The notes beneath the pieces were generated by a model. The model did not search any database. It was not told the DNA's origin and was given only the letters and a program-made list of their open reading frames with translations. From assembly GCA_946887345.1 (NCBI GenBank), contig CAMPKR010000019.1, forward strand, positions 1-15,173: DNA of 15,173 bases, read 5' to 3'. Positions 8,601 to 13,997 of this stretch are shown in pieces. The stretch comes from an uncultured Bacteroidota bacterium (GTDB taxonomy: Bacteria > Bacteroidota > Bacteroidia > Chitinophagales > Chitinophagaceae). Made by a program: the position numbers and the translations under genes. The number at the start of each line of letters is the position of its first letter. Position 1 is the stretch's first letter.

Positions 8601-8718
8601 TGGCGGTTACAACACCGTCGTTGTTACATGGTGCCGTGGTGAGCGACAGGGTAACGCTTTGTGCATAGGACGCCAGGGAGCCGGCGGTCGCCAGCAATAG
8701 CGTAAGAAGTTTTCTCAT
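5638..8718 (-). CDS. SprB-repeat surface protein with T9SS type A sorting domain
   Basis: The product is 1026 residues from ATG 8718. It starts with a signal peptide (MRKLLTLLLATAGSLASYA, cleavage near 19). Six clear SprB-like repeats follow, each with a PYTYxW core (near residues 128, 211, 285, 349, 435 and 510) and ending in DANGC/DAVGC/DVNGC; a degenerate seventh precedes them near 45. A Cna B/SdrD_B-like domain (about 561-625, with YNDANNNCTQDLGESGI) comes next, then a DUF11-like region and a segment typical of T9SS proteins (YDPNFKEVSPKG and YTVHFQNLGT). Residues 946-1026 form the sorting domain, with LYPNPANN and PGIYFVKY. SprB of Flavobacterium johnsoniae is a gliding adhesin; this shorter protein is probably a cell-surface adhesin-like cargo. 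The longer frame from 8841 is rejected because it buries the signal peptide under 41 unlikely residues. Confidence 0.9.
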   Translation of the reverse strand: MRKLLTLLLATAGSLASYAQSVTLSLTTAPCNNDGVVTANFSGLTPPLTVTWYVFGQPPIVNSGVMTTSDVLTNWAGGSVSVAVTDAGSNQAYDGLQSYPMNYTVATTSAVCPTPGTATASVTGGTAPYTYVWWDKTTLTTVSTTNPASLPEGDYGITITDANGCVFGSLYEFDSIQVYDNFAMQVAITTVPANCSNGSATITGVTGGTGPYTYLWSNAATTSAITGLMMGYYNVEVTDANGCDYTAYANVTQAVTIGANVTISPATCLQNDGSATSFGSGGMPPYTYLWSNTATTQTIGSLSAGNYSVTVTDANGCIGNGYANVFSSTPINVTYTTTPSSCTSPTGSATLTISGGTAPYTTVWNTLPVQTGITVSGVPAGNYAFTVTDAVGCVRTGVATIPPVNVISASFSQISPSCTTANGSLTVYPSGGTSPYTYSWSNSATTQTASSLQGGTHSVVITDAVGCTRTKSHYLLATTPITIGASTTPESCIFANDGAITVNPTGGTAPYTYSWNNGGTTSTITGLNDGQYIVSVTDVNGCYQTKYVTVPYNPNNNSCYCTVTGTVYNDANNNCTQDLGESGIPNIQMHLSGIGYAYTNANGDYSFIVPSGTYTLSETVQSYYPLATCQNNSISVNATASSGCTITNDFANTVATIHSVRVSSTHLIPPVPGNTYHLSAVITNQGTVTEAALMAGFKTDAQMPSPVFVPSTYYTGGTGGWYDIASGSVTLAPAASVSISKDYAVPTNIPLGTSLVFKDSTSYTASMSDWLNDYSPWNNVSYYQPVVVSSYDPNFKEVSPKGYGTQGTIFPQDSVLEYTVHFQNLGTWQAQNIVVLDTLDSDLDLTTLKPIYSTHPSQVTLTETGVLKYEFNNINLPAAMYNEVGSHGYFIYSIEVKPNLAQGTQFHNDASIYFDYNAPIVTNTTVNTLGWPQSVNTTASNASGTMALYPNPANNMFYAMISSEEDATADLTLVDVSGKVVVNKSLSVQKGSQTIPVDVSSLSPGIYFVKYANGVKSETQKLVIIQ

Positions 8719-8838
8719 AAACTTAGGTTTTAGTGTGAAGGAAAAGTTATCAGCTATATTGACGCTGACCGATGCGGAAATGTTAGAGTTTTTAAATAAA
8801 AAACTGAGTTTTAATGCACAGGCAGGCACACGATTAAC

Positions 8839-8868
8839 CAAAAGTTATTTCTTTAGGTTAGTCACAAA
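8839..8868 (-). promoter_or_regulatory. Candidate promoter for the SprB-repeat gene
   Basis: The minus strand carries TTTG (8868-8865), an 18-bp spacer, then AACTTTTG (8846-8839), one mismatch from the TAnnTTTG consensus. It would give a leader of about 110 nt. That leader contains a short 7-bp inverted repeat at 8787-8793/8799-8805. The spacing is right, but the -7 is imperfect. Confidence 0.3.
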
Positions 8869-8880
8869 AAAATGAAAAGC

Positions 8881-9882
8881 TTACATCAGTATCTTATTCA
8901 CAGCTTTAACCGGCTCAGGCAAATCGGTTTCATCCAGCATTTCCCGCAGGTCTATCTCTATTGTCCTGCTCAGTGAAGATATTGGCACATCATTGGCTCC
9001 GCCTTCAAAGGGATTCTCCGTGCTTTCCCCTATTCGCTCCATCGATTGGAAAACCCAGGTGATAACAGTACTGAATGGTATGGTCAGCCACACATACGAA
9101 TCGCCTATTCTGTGAAACTCCTGCAGCATCCCGAACGGAACCAACAGTACGAACAGGCGTATAAAGAACAGGTTAACACTGGCAAATTGCCGTGGATACG
9201 GAAAGTTTTTGATGCGCTCACTTTTCCCCTGCTGTTCGTAGAGGTTTATGAGCATGTTCTCCATCTCTATGTAGCTTAGTTGGGCTATAAAGCCTCTTTC
9301 CTTCAGTTCTTTTAGTTGCTTTGACTGAAGACTGATAAGATGTGTGGCCCTGTTCTTTTTCCGCAGAATGTACTCCCTGTCTTCTTCACTCAGGTATTTG
9401 GCCAGCTCATCTTCCAGTTTGGTTTCCTGCTCAGGTACGGAAAAGAACTTTCTATACTCTTTATTATAGGGTTTGTTCATGTTCTCCCATGCCCGTGGCT
9501 CTCTTAGTTGAAAACGGAGAGCAGTTAGCCAGCCCACATGCCGGTATATCAACTCCCGATGAATCTCTGCTTGTTCCTCCTTATCGGTGCTGATCACGCA
9601 GTCGCGTACCAGGATGCCCCACGACCTGCTCTGGTTCACTATAGAGCCCCATATGGTGCGGGCTTCCCATAAGCGGTTATATGTTTGGGTATTCTTAAAG
9701 CCAACCAGGAAGGCTGCCGCTGTACCAACAAGCGCTATGGGCACCCAGGGTATTGCCAGCCAGCGCCAACCGTAGCCCTGGTAAAATATAGTTGGTACCG
9801 TCGCTATCAGCAGCAGTATATAGATATCCCTCCTGGTCCAGATAATGAACTCTTTCAGCTTGTAGTGATTACCGGTATGCAT
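8881..9882 (-). CDS. Bestrophin family (UPF0187) anion channel
   Basis: The 333-residue protein belongs to the bacterial bestrophin family, pentameric inner-membrane channels; some bacterial members conduct chloride and others cations. The signature GFKNTQTYNRLWEAR is at residues 61-75. Hydrophobic segments lie near 21-36, 41-62, 225-245 and 252-270. The conserved C-terminal stretch ENPFEGGANDVPISSLSR follows, then the amphipathic helix region. Length is within the ~290-330 usual for bacterial homologues. ATG 9882 places the first helix after a basic, amphipathic N terminus as expected. It lies between two surface or outer-membrane genes on the same strand but has its own upstream terminator and inverted repeat, so it is probably separately transcribed. 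Ion selectivity cannot be read from the sequence. Confidence 0.9.
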   Translation of the reverse strand: MHTGNHYKLKEFIIWTRRDIYILLLIATVPTIFYQGYGWRWLAIPWVPIALVGTAAAFLVGFKNTQTYNRLWEARTIWGSIVNQSRSWGILVRDCVISTDKEEQAEIHRELIYRHVGWLTALRFQLREPRAWENMNKPYNKEYRKFFSVPEQETKLEDELAKYLSEEDREYILRKKNRATHLISLQSKQLKELKERGFIAQLSYIEMENMLINLYEQQGKSERIKNFPYPRQFASVNLFFIRLFVLLVPFGMLQEFHRIGDSYVWLTIPFSTVITWVFQSMERIGESTENPFEGGANDVPISSLSRTIEIDLREMLDETDLPEPVKAVNKILM

Positions 9883-9904
9883 AAAGGAGGCCTTTGTTAC
9901 AAAA

Positions 9905-9935
9905 TACAGCTTTTAATTATCAATGTAAAGCTGTA
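9905..9935. repeat. Perfect 9-bp inverted repeat upstream of the bestrophin gene
   Basis: TACAGCTTT at 9905-9913 is the exact inverse complement of AAAGCTGTA at 9927-9935, with a 13-nt loop. It sits 22 bp before the bestrophin start codon and directly beside the terminator of the preceding gene. On the minus strand it is followed by TTTTG. It could be a second terminator stem, a leader hairpin, or an operator. Confidence 0.5.
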
Positions 9936-9970
9936 AAAAAATCCTCTCCCGATTGAAACCGGGAGAGGAT
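9935..9970 (-). terminator. Terminator of the outer membrane protein gene
   Basis: ATCCTCTCCCG (9941-9951) pairs perfectly over 11 bp with CGGGAGAGGAT (9960-9970) around an 8-nt loop. On the minus strand the stem is followed by a run of seven T (9941-9935), giving a textbook intrinsic terminator 27 bp after the stop of the gene at 9998. Confidence 0.9.
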
Positions 9971-9997
9971 AGCAAAAATATGGATGTAATATTGAGA

Positions 9998-10663
9998 CTA
10001 CAGTCCCATCAGCACACCCACATTAAGGCGCATATTACGATTCTTCACGTCCACTGCTTCATTAGCATTGTCACCTTGTGTTGCATCCATCAAACCGCGA
10101 TAGTAGCTACCATCCAGGTTCAGCCATGTTGCATCACCTACCCTTACATTCACACCGGCACCGGCTTCACCGCCAAAATCTGCCCTCTTAAACATCTGGC
10201 CTGCACCATTACCATACGTCACGTCACGCTGTCCCATTGTTTCGTTTTTCATGTAGTGGTCTTCAATCAGCAGTAGACCTACTGATGGGCCTAAGAATAT
10301 CTTAGGACGAACAGAGCTACCTGCTGCACCAAAGAAATAATAAGCCTTCGGGGTCAGACGCAGATACGTGGGATCAACTGTAAAATTGTACTCCTGGCCG
10401 TTTTGCATATACTCTTGCGTAAAACCTTCATGAGAGGCTGTAAGGTCGGCACCCCAACCCCAGTTAGCATGGTTTGAATAAATTAAACCGATACCCAGGT
10501 GGGCAGATGGCTTGAACTCCATGCCCTGCATATCACTTACCCAACTATGGCCAAAACCTGCTATAGGACCAAGTGATAAATTAGACCCAACTCTATTGTT
10601 TTGGGCAAATGAAGTAAATCCTGCCAACATAGTAACTCCTAATACAATCATTAACTTTTTCAT
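9998..10663 (-). CDS. Outer membrane beta-barrel protein
   Basis: The 221-residue protein begins with a signal peptide (MKKLMIVLGVTMLAGFTSFA, cleavage near 20 before QNN). The mature part alternates short aromatic/hydrophobic strands with polar turns, for example AHLGIGLIYSNHANWGWGAD, YLRLTPKAYYFFG and IFLGPSVGLLL, in the style of Bacteroidota OMP_b-brl (outer membrane beta-barrel) families of about eight strands. The C terminus MRLNVGVLMGL resembles a closing strand. It probably resides in the outer membrane. No enzymatic motif was found, so the role (structural, transport or adhesion) is open. It is followed by a strong terminator and has a divergent neighbour encoding a T9SS cargo protein, with a 134-bp intergenic region between them. 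Confidence 0.8.
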   Translation of the reverse strand: MKKLMIVLGVTMLAGFTSFAQNNRVGSNLSLGPIAGFGHSWVSDMQGMEFKPSAHLGIGLIYSNHANWGWGADLTASHEGFTQEYMQNGQEYNFTVDPTYLRLTPKAYYFFGAAGSSVRPKIFLGPSVGLLLIEDHYMKNETMGQRDVTYGNGAGQMFKRADFGGEAGAGVNVRVGDATWLNLDGSYYRGLMDATQGDNANEAVDVKNRNMRLNVGVLMGL

Positions 10664-10797
10664 AGTTCCTAACGTTTGTTCTAACTAGGTATTGCAAAAG
10701 ACCATACCATGACAAAGCTTTTTGCTGCTGACTTTGCAGTTTTTTAACATCTTATCGTCGTTTTATATATCTTTATAACACCTAAATAAAAAACCTG

Positions 10798-12381
10798 ATG
10801 AAAAAGCTCTTCTTTGCCACCATGCTGCTGATGGGTTTCTACAGTGCTATCGCACAGAACTGGAAATGTTTCACTCCCGGCACCAATCAGTACTTTACTA
10901 ACAATTACGGTTATGTGCGCGGCATGCGCATCGACTCTGTCGTGACTACAGGTGCAGACAACGTATACCACCCTTTCAGGACGGTACGGATGCTGAACTA
11001 TTGGATGTCGGCAGTGGACAGCAATGGCGGTAGCTGGTTGGGCAAAAATGTGGTGGCGCAACCCGGCGGCTCGTTTCTGTTTGATAATATCTACGGCGAT
11101 ACGGTATTGATAGAAACGATGGCTAACGTTGGCGATAACTGGATGTTTTACAACGATACTACAAACAACTACTATACAGCGACAATCAGCAGCATCGACA
11201 CAATGACCATACTGGGCAATCCTGATTCTATTAAGCGCATAACACTCACCGCGTATGTAAATGGTGTCTATGCACCTTCCGATTCGTTTGATAATACAGA
11301 GTTGGTCCTCAGTAAAAACTATGGCTTTGTACAGGCAATAGATTTGTACAACTTCCCTTATCACCGGCCGGATACAGTATTTGCTTATCACAATGTTGAC
11401 TACATTTTCGCCCGGTCTTTAGAAAATCCGGCTTATTACATAAATCATAACCACACATTCACTTCATACAATTTTGCCAGTACGTACGCACCGGGTAAAT
11501 ACAACTGTGTTTTCAGGGCAACAGACTTCCCCAATCCTTCAATGGCGCAACTCGGCGGCGGCTGGAACGTGGGCGATGCTATTCATTTTTCAAATTGCTA
11601 TGTTTCCAGCCAGGGCTGTCTGCAAACACCGGCGTATATACACTACGACACAATTACACAAAAGAATGTAAACGGTGGTGACATTACTTATCATTACACC
11701 GGTCGCTTTGCAGCAATGTCGGGCTTAGTGGGTTCCACGCCTGTGTATACCATCTCTGCCCATACAGACTCGTTTACTTACTCTGCAAATGAATTCATCC
11801 AGACCCACATGCCCGAAGAGATATCGGCTACGATGGAAAAATCATGGCAGTATTACTTCTACCCCGGCGATACCAATTATTGTGGCCCCGGCGCATTATT
11901 CCACAGGGTAAGTACCAACCTTTCCTTCGGGCAGATCGTTATTGTTGGCATGGGTTGGGAGCCGCTTACGCTTGAAACGTACAAATACGGCCTCGGCCAG
12001 GTAAGGAGTTTCTACGATCCTGGCGACCCGCTTGACGGAATGCTGTATGACACCACCGTAAAATTCATACTGAAGAACAACCAGTCTTGTGGTGTACCGA
12101 TTACCGTGATGCCGGCAGGCGTGGAAAAGATAAAGCCTTTCAACCCCGAAAACATCAAACTCTACCCCAACCCCGCCCTTGCTACAATTAACATTGAAGC
12201 ACCTCAAAACGGCTATAACTTATTGCTCATCAATACCCTCGGGCAGAATATACTCACAAAAGCTGCCTGTGGGGAAAAAGAAACACTTGATGTAAGTCAT
12301 CTGCTACCCGGCCTGTACTATATGCAGCTGGAAACGAAGGAGGGACAGCTCATCACTAAAAAACTCCTGATAGAGAGATAA
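10798..12381 (+). CDS. Secreted protein of unknown function with T9SS type A sorting domain
   Basis: The 527-residue product starts with a signal peptide (MKKLFFATMLLMGFYSAIA, cleavage near 19 before QNW). The last ~75 residues (453-527) form a T9SS type A sorting domain with LYPNPALATINIE, the INTLGQ strand and the LLPGLYYMQL motif, ending in KKLLIER. It should therefore pass through SecYEG, then type IX secretion, and be attached to or released from the cell surface. The ~430 residues between are rich in Tyr, Asn, Thr and Asp, with several cysteines, and contain no recognised catalytic motif. I cannot name its function. The ATG at 10798 opens directly with the signal peptide. An AT-rich TATCTTTA at 10768-10775 resembles a -7 element, but no -33 was found. 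Confidence 0.85.
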   Translation: MKKLFFATMLLMGFYSAIAQNWKCFTPGTNQYFTNNYGYVRGMRIDSVVTTGADNVYHPFRTVRMLNYWMSAVDSNGGSWLGKNVVAQPGGSFLFDNIYGDTVLIETMANVGDNWMFYNDTTNNYYTATISSIDTMTILGNPDSIKRITLTAYVNGVYAPSDSFDNTELVLSKNYGFVQAIDLYNFPYHRPDTVFAYHNVDYIFARSLENPAYYINHNHTFTSYNFASTYAPGKYNCVFRATDFPNPSMAQLGGGWNVGDAIHFSNCYVSSQGCLQTPAYIHYDTITQKNVNGGDITYHYTGRFAAMSGLVGSTPVYTISAHTDSFTYSANEFIQTHMPEEISATMEKSWQYYFYPGDTNYCGPGALFHRVSTNLSFGQIVIVGMGWEPLTLETYKYGLGQVRSFYDPGDPLDGMLYDTTVKFILKNNQSCGVPITVMPAGVEKIKPFNPENIKLYPNPALATINIEAPQNGYNLLLINTLGQNILTKAACGEKETLDVSHLLPGLYYMQLETKEGQLITKKLLIER

Positions 12382-12402
12382 AAACAAACGTCCCCTGCAT
12401 GG

Positions 12403-12432
12403 TTTTTATATGTTCATACTGAACAGTAAAAA
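12403..12432. promoter_or_regulatory. Extended palindrome upstream of the YceI-like gene
   Basis: TGTTCA (12411-12416), spacer TAC, TGAACA (12420-12425) form a perfect 6-3-6 palindrome. Outside it TTTTTA (12403-12408) is mirrored by TAAAAA (12427-12432). The structure ends 8 bp before ATG 12441. It lacks a T-run after the stem, so a terminator role is unlikely. An operator or a leader hairpin is more plausible. Confidence 0.45.
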
Positions 12433-12440
12433 TCATATTT

Positions 12441-13112
12441 ATGAAAAGGATCAAAACAACAGTACTCCTTTTATGTCTCTCCGTATTTTCCTTTACCGCC
12501 TGTAACAATGAGCCTAAAGGCGACGAGGCCAGCGTGACCGAAGAACAGGCCGCAGCCAATGCCACCGGCCAGACTTATGCAGTGGACACAGCTGCCTCTT
12601 ACATTCGCTTTACGGGTAATGGCGTAGGTAAAGCGCATCCCGGTCGTTTCCGCCTTGCAAATGGCGAAGTGGCCATAATGAACAATCAGCCGACAGGGGG
12701 CAATTTCACGATTAATATGTACTCACTGGACATGGAGGAAGAAGGTGAGTCTATCGATAAAAAATTGCAGCCGCATCTGCTGAGCGACGACTTCTTTGGC
12801 ACAGAAAAATACCCCACTGCAAAGTTTGAACTCACGAGTATAGAACCATATAAAGAAAGTGCCGATAATAAATCGGTAGTAGCGGGAGCTAACTATATGA
12901 TAAGCGGCAATCTGACACTTAGAGAACAGACCAAAAATGTGAGCTTCCCCGCCAAGGTAGACGTGGATGCCAACAAGGTAACTGCCAAAGCCGATTTTGA
13001 CATAGACCGCAGGCAGTGGGATATAACCTATGGTAATGACAAAAGTCTGGGCGATAAATTTATCTCAGAAACTGTGAATATTGAATTGAGACTGGAAGCC
13101 AACAAACAGTAA
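12441..13112 (+). CDS. YceI-like domain lipoprotein
   Basis: The 223-residue protein has a lipoprotein signal peptide (MKRIKTTVLLLCLSVFSFTAC) with the acylated cysteine at residue 21. The next ~20 residues are a polar linker, and residues ~45-221 form a YceI-like lipocalin-shaped beta-barrel domain. Family features seen are YAVDTAASYIRFTG at the start, DDFFGTEKYPTAKFEL, a GNLTLREQTKNVSFP strand pair and FDIDRRQWDITYG. YceI proteins bind long-chain isoprenoids such as polyprenyl quinones, and the fold is widespread in Bacteroidota, often near redox or stress genes. The lipoprotein should sit in a membrane facing the periplasm or exterior; KGDE at +5 to +8 after the cysteine may relate to surface export signals. 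A palindrome lies directly upstream. Confidence 0.88.
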   Translation: MKRIKTTVLLLCLSVFSFTACNNEPKGDEASVTEEQAAANATGQTYAVDTAASYIRFTGNGVGKAHPGRFRLANGEVAIMNNQPTGGNFTINMYSLDMEEEGESIDKKLQPHLLSDDFFGTEKYPTAKFELTSIEPYKESADNKSVVAGANYMISGNLTLREQTKNVSFPAKVDVDANKVTAKADFDIDRRQWDITYGNDKSLGDKFISETVNIELRLEANKQ

Positions 13113-13127
13113 AGCCTCTATACAAGC

Positions 13128-13163
13128 AAGCCTTCCCGTAATAACGAAACGGGGGGGCTTTGT
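13128..13163 (+). terminator. Terminator-like hairpin after the YceI-like gene
   Basis: Positions 13128-13139 pair with 13149-13160 over 12 bp, including two G-U pairs, around a 9-nt loop (13140-13148). The stem is followed only by TGT, so the U-tract is weak. It begins 15 bp after the YceI stop codon and most likely terminates that transcript. Confidence 0.65.
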
Positions 13164-13170
13164 AATACCT

Positions 13171-13324
13171 GGAATTTTTACTTCAATTTTTGGTTTTTTG
13201 GGGAGGCGGAAAGCCGCGCCGATACTGGAAAGCTTAGTTTTTTGTTTGAATTTTACTTGAATTTTGTTTGAATTTTACTTGAACTATGCTTTAACTATAC
13301 TTTAATTTGCTTGAATTTTACTTT
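13171..13324. repeat. AT-rich tract with a perfect 22-bp tandem duplication
   Basis: A 22-bp unit with core TTTGAATTTTACTTGAA occurs twice back to back at 13240-13261 and 13262-13283 without mismatch. Degenerate relatives lie at about 13171-13193 and 13305-13324. A small GCGG-AAAG-CCGC hairpin sits at 13206-13217 in an otherwise AT-rich tract. No gene is visible. The tract separates the YceI terminator from the iteron cluster. Confidence 0.7.
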
Positions 13325-13345
13325 CACTTTCTTTTAAGTGTCCCG

Positions 13346-13456
13346 TCCTGAAATAGGTTTACACTTGGTTAGATAATCCTGATTTTAGTTTACATGTCAT
13401 TTTTTCAGTCCTGAAATTAGTTTACAGCTAATTCTTAATCCTGTTTTTGGTGTACA
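13346..13456 (+). repeat. Four 18-bp iterons at ~31-bp pitch, possible insertion sequence end
   Basis: Four direct repeats of consensus TCCTGAAATTAGTTTACA start at 13346, 13377, 13409 and 13439, so the pitch is 31, 32 and 30 bp, about three helical turns. Copies 1 and 2 match the consensus at 16 of 18, copy 3 at 18 of 18 and copy 4 at 13 of 18. The spacers are unrelated. The cluster begins just after TGTCCCG (13339-13345). IS21-family and some other insertion sequences carry several such repeats at their ends as transposase-binding sites, which makes a stranded IS end the leading explanation, but no transposase gene lies in the window. Other options are binding sites for a regulator. The 18-bp repeats with 12-14 bp spacers do not fit CRISPR. 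Confidence 0.7.
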
Positions 13457-13786
13457 GTCTGATGCTTTTTTTAATTGTTGAGAGGAGAGTGTTATGGGCT
13501 GCCATGTGTGTGACAGCTACTGCCATATGCCTGCCGTTTACTGCTATGATGGTGCCAGGAACTGGCAGCAGAGTGCCATGTGAGTGCCACTATAAAACTG
13601 AGAAGGGCCGCTACAGGAGCGGTTCTGCCTGGATAAGTGGGTTTACAGTTATGTCAAAGAGCGTGGGCCATGCTGTTAGTGCCAAGGCTGATGGTAAAGA
13701 TACGGAATGAGGAGGGGGTGATGCAAATTTTGGGAGGGGTATGTGGGAAACTTTTTTCGTGTTGGGGTAGGTTGGCTAGCTCAGTC
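13457..13786. other. Gene-poor segment between iterons and 88-bp repeats
   Basis: No convincing gene was found. Features seen are a 29-residue Cys-rich reading frame (13494-13583) preceded by GAGAGGAGAG, an inverted repeat TGCCA-GGAAC-TGGCA (13553-13567), four GTGCCA words (13552, 13573, 13584, 13679), a hairpin CCGCT-acagg-AGCGG (13608-13622), and a degraded iteron-like string ending GTTTACA at 13641-13647. The segment may be the decayed interior of a mobile element. Confidence 0.35.
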
Positions 13787-13874
13787 GCTGTGTCTCAATG
13801 CTGTGGACCTCCCCGGCCCGGCTGCACACAAGGCTATGCGGGCCACCCCTCCTAAAAACAGGAGGGGAGCTTTC
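13787..13874. repeat. 88-bp two-hairpin repeat, copy 1
   Basis: This copy is identical to copy 2 except for one base (A at 13826, where copy 2 has G). It contains GGCCCG (13815-13820) paired with CGGGCC (13839-13844), then an 8-bp stem CCCCTCCT (13846-13853) with AGGAGGGG (13860-13867) around AAAAAC, followed by AGCTTTC. The second stem is terminator-like in the plus direction, with a poor T-run. Confidence 0.85.
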
Positions 13875-13898
13875 TTTGGTTGCTTGATTAGATTGGTT

Positions 13899-13986
13899 GC
13901 TGTGTCTCAATGCTGTGGACCTCCCCGGCCCGGCTGCGCACAAGGCTATGCGGGCCACCCCTCCTAAAAACAGGAGGGGAGCTTTC
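13899..13986. repeat. 88-bp two-hairpin repeat, copy 2
   Basis: This is the second copy, 112 bp downstream of the first, carrying both hairpins at 13927-13956 and 13958-13979. It ends 11 bp before the stop codon of the NHL-repeat gene, on that gene's 3' side. It could serve as a transcript end or a dispersed palindromic (REP/MITE-like) repeat. The near-identity of the copies implies a recent duplication or active spread. Confidence 0.85.
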
Positions 13987-13997
13987 GGGTTACAAAT

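Noticed and set aside
8719..8841. Upstream start at 8841 for the SprB-repeat gene
   Set aside because: It would place 41 residues in front of a well-formed signal peptide.
10744..11391. Long minus-strand reading frame of 215 codons opposite the T9SS cargo gene
   Set aside because: It is Cys/Ile/Val-rich with no recognisable features and lies antisense to a clear signal-peptide protein.
13346..13456. CRISPR array
   Set aside because: Repeats are only 18 bp and diverged, spacers are 12-14 bp, and no cas genes are present.
13346..13456. Plasmid replication origin iterons
   Set aside because: No Rep gene or partition genes are near and the surroundings look chromosomal.
13447..13710. 87-codon plus-strand frame starting in the last iteron
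   Set aside because: It begins inside the repeat, has a low-quality composition and no similarity to transposases that I recognise.
13743..13967. Reading frames spanning the 88-bp repeats on both strands
   Set aside because: They repeat the same translated palindromic DNA and reflect hairpin sequence, not protein coding.
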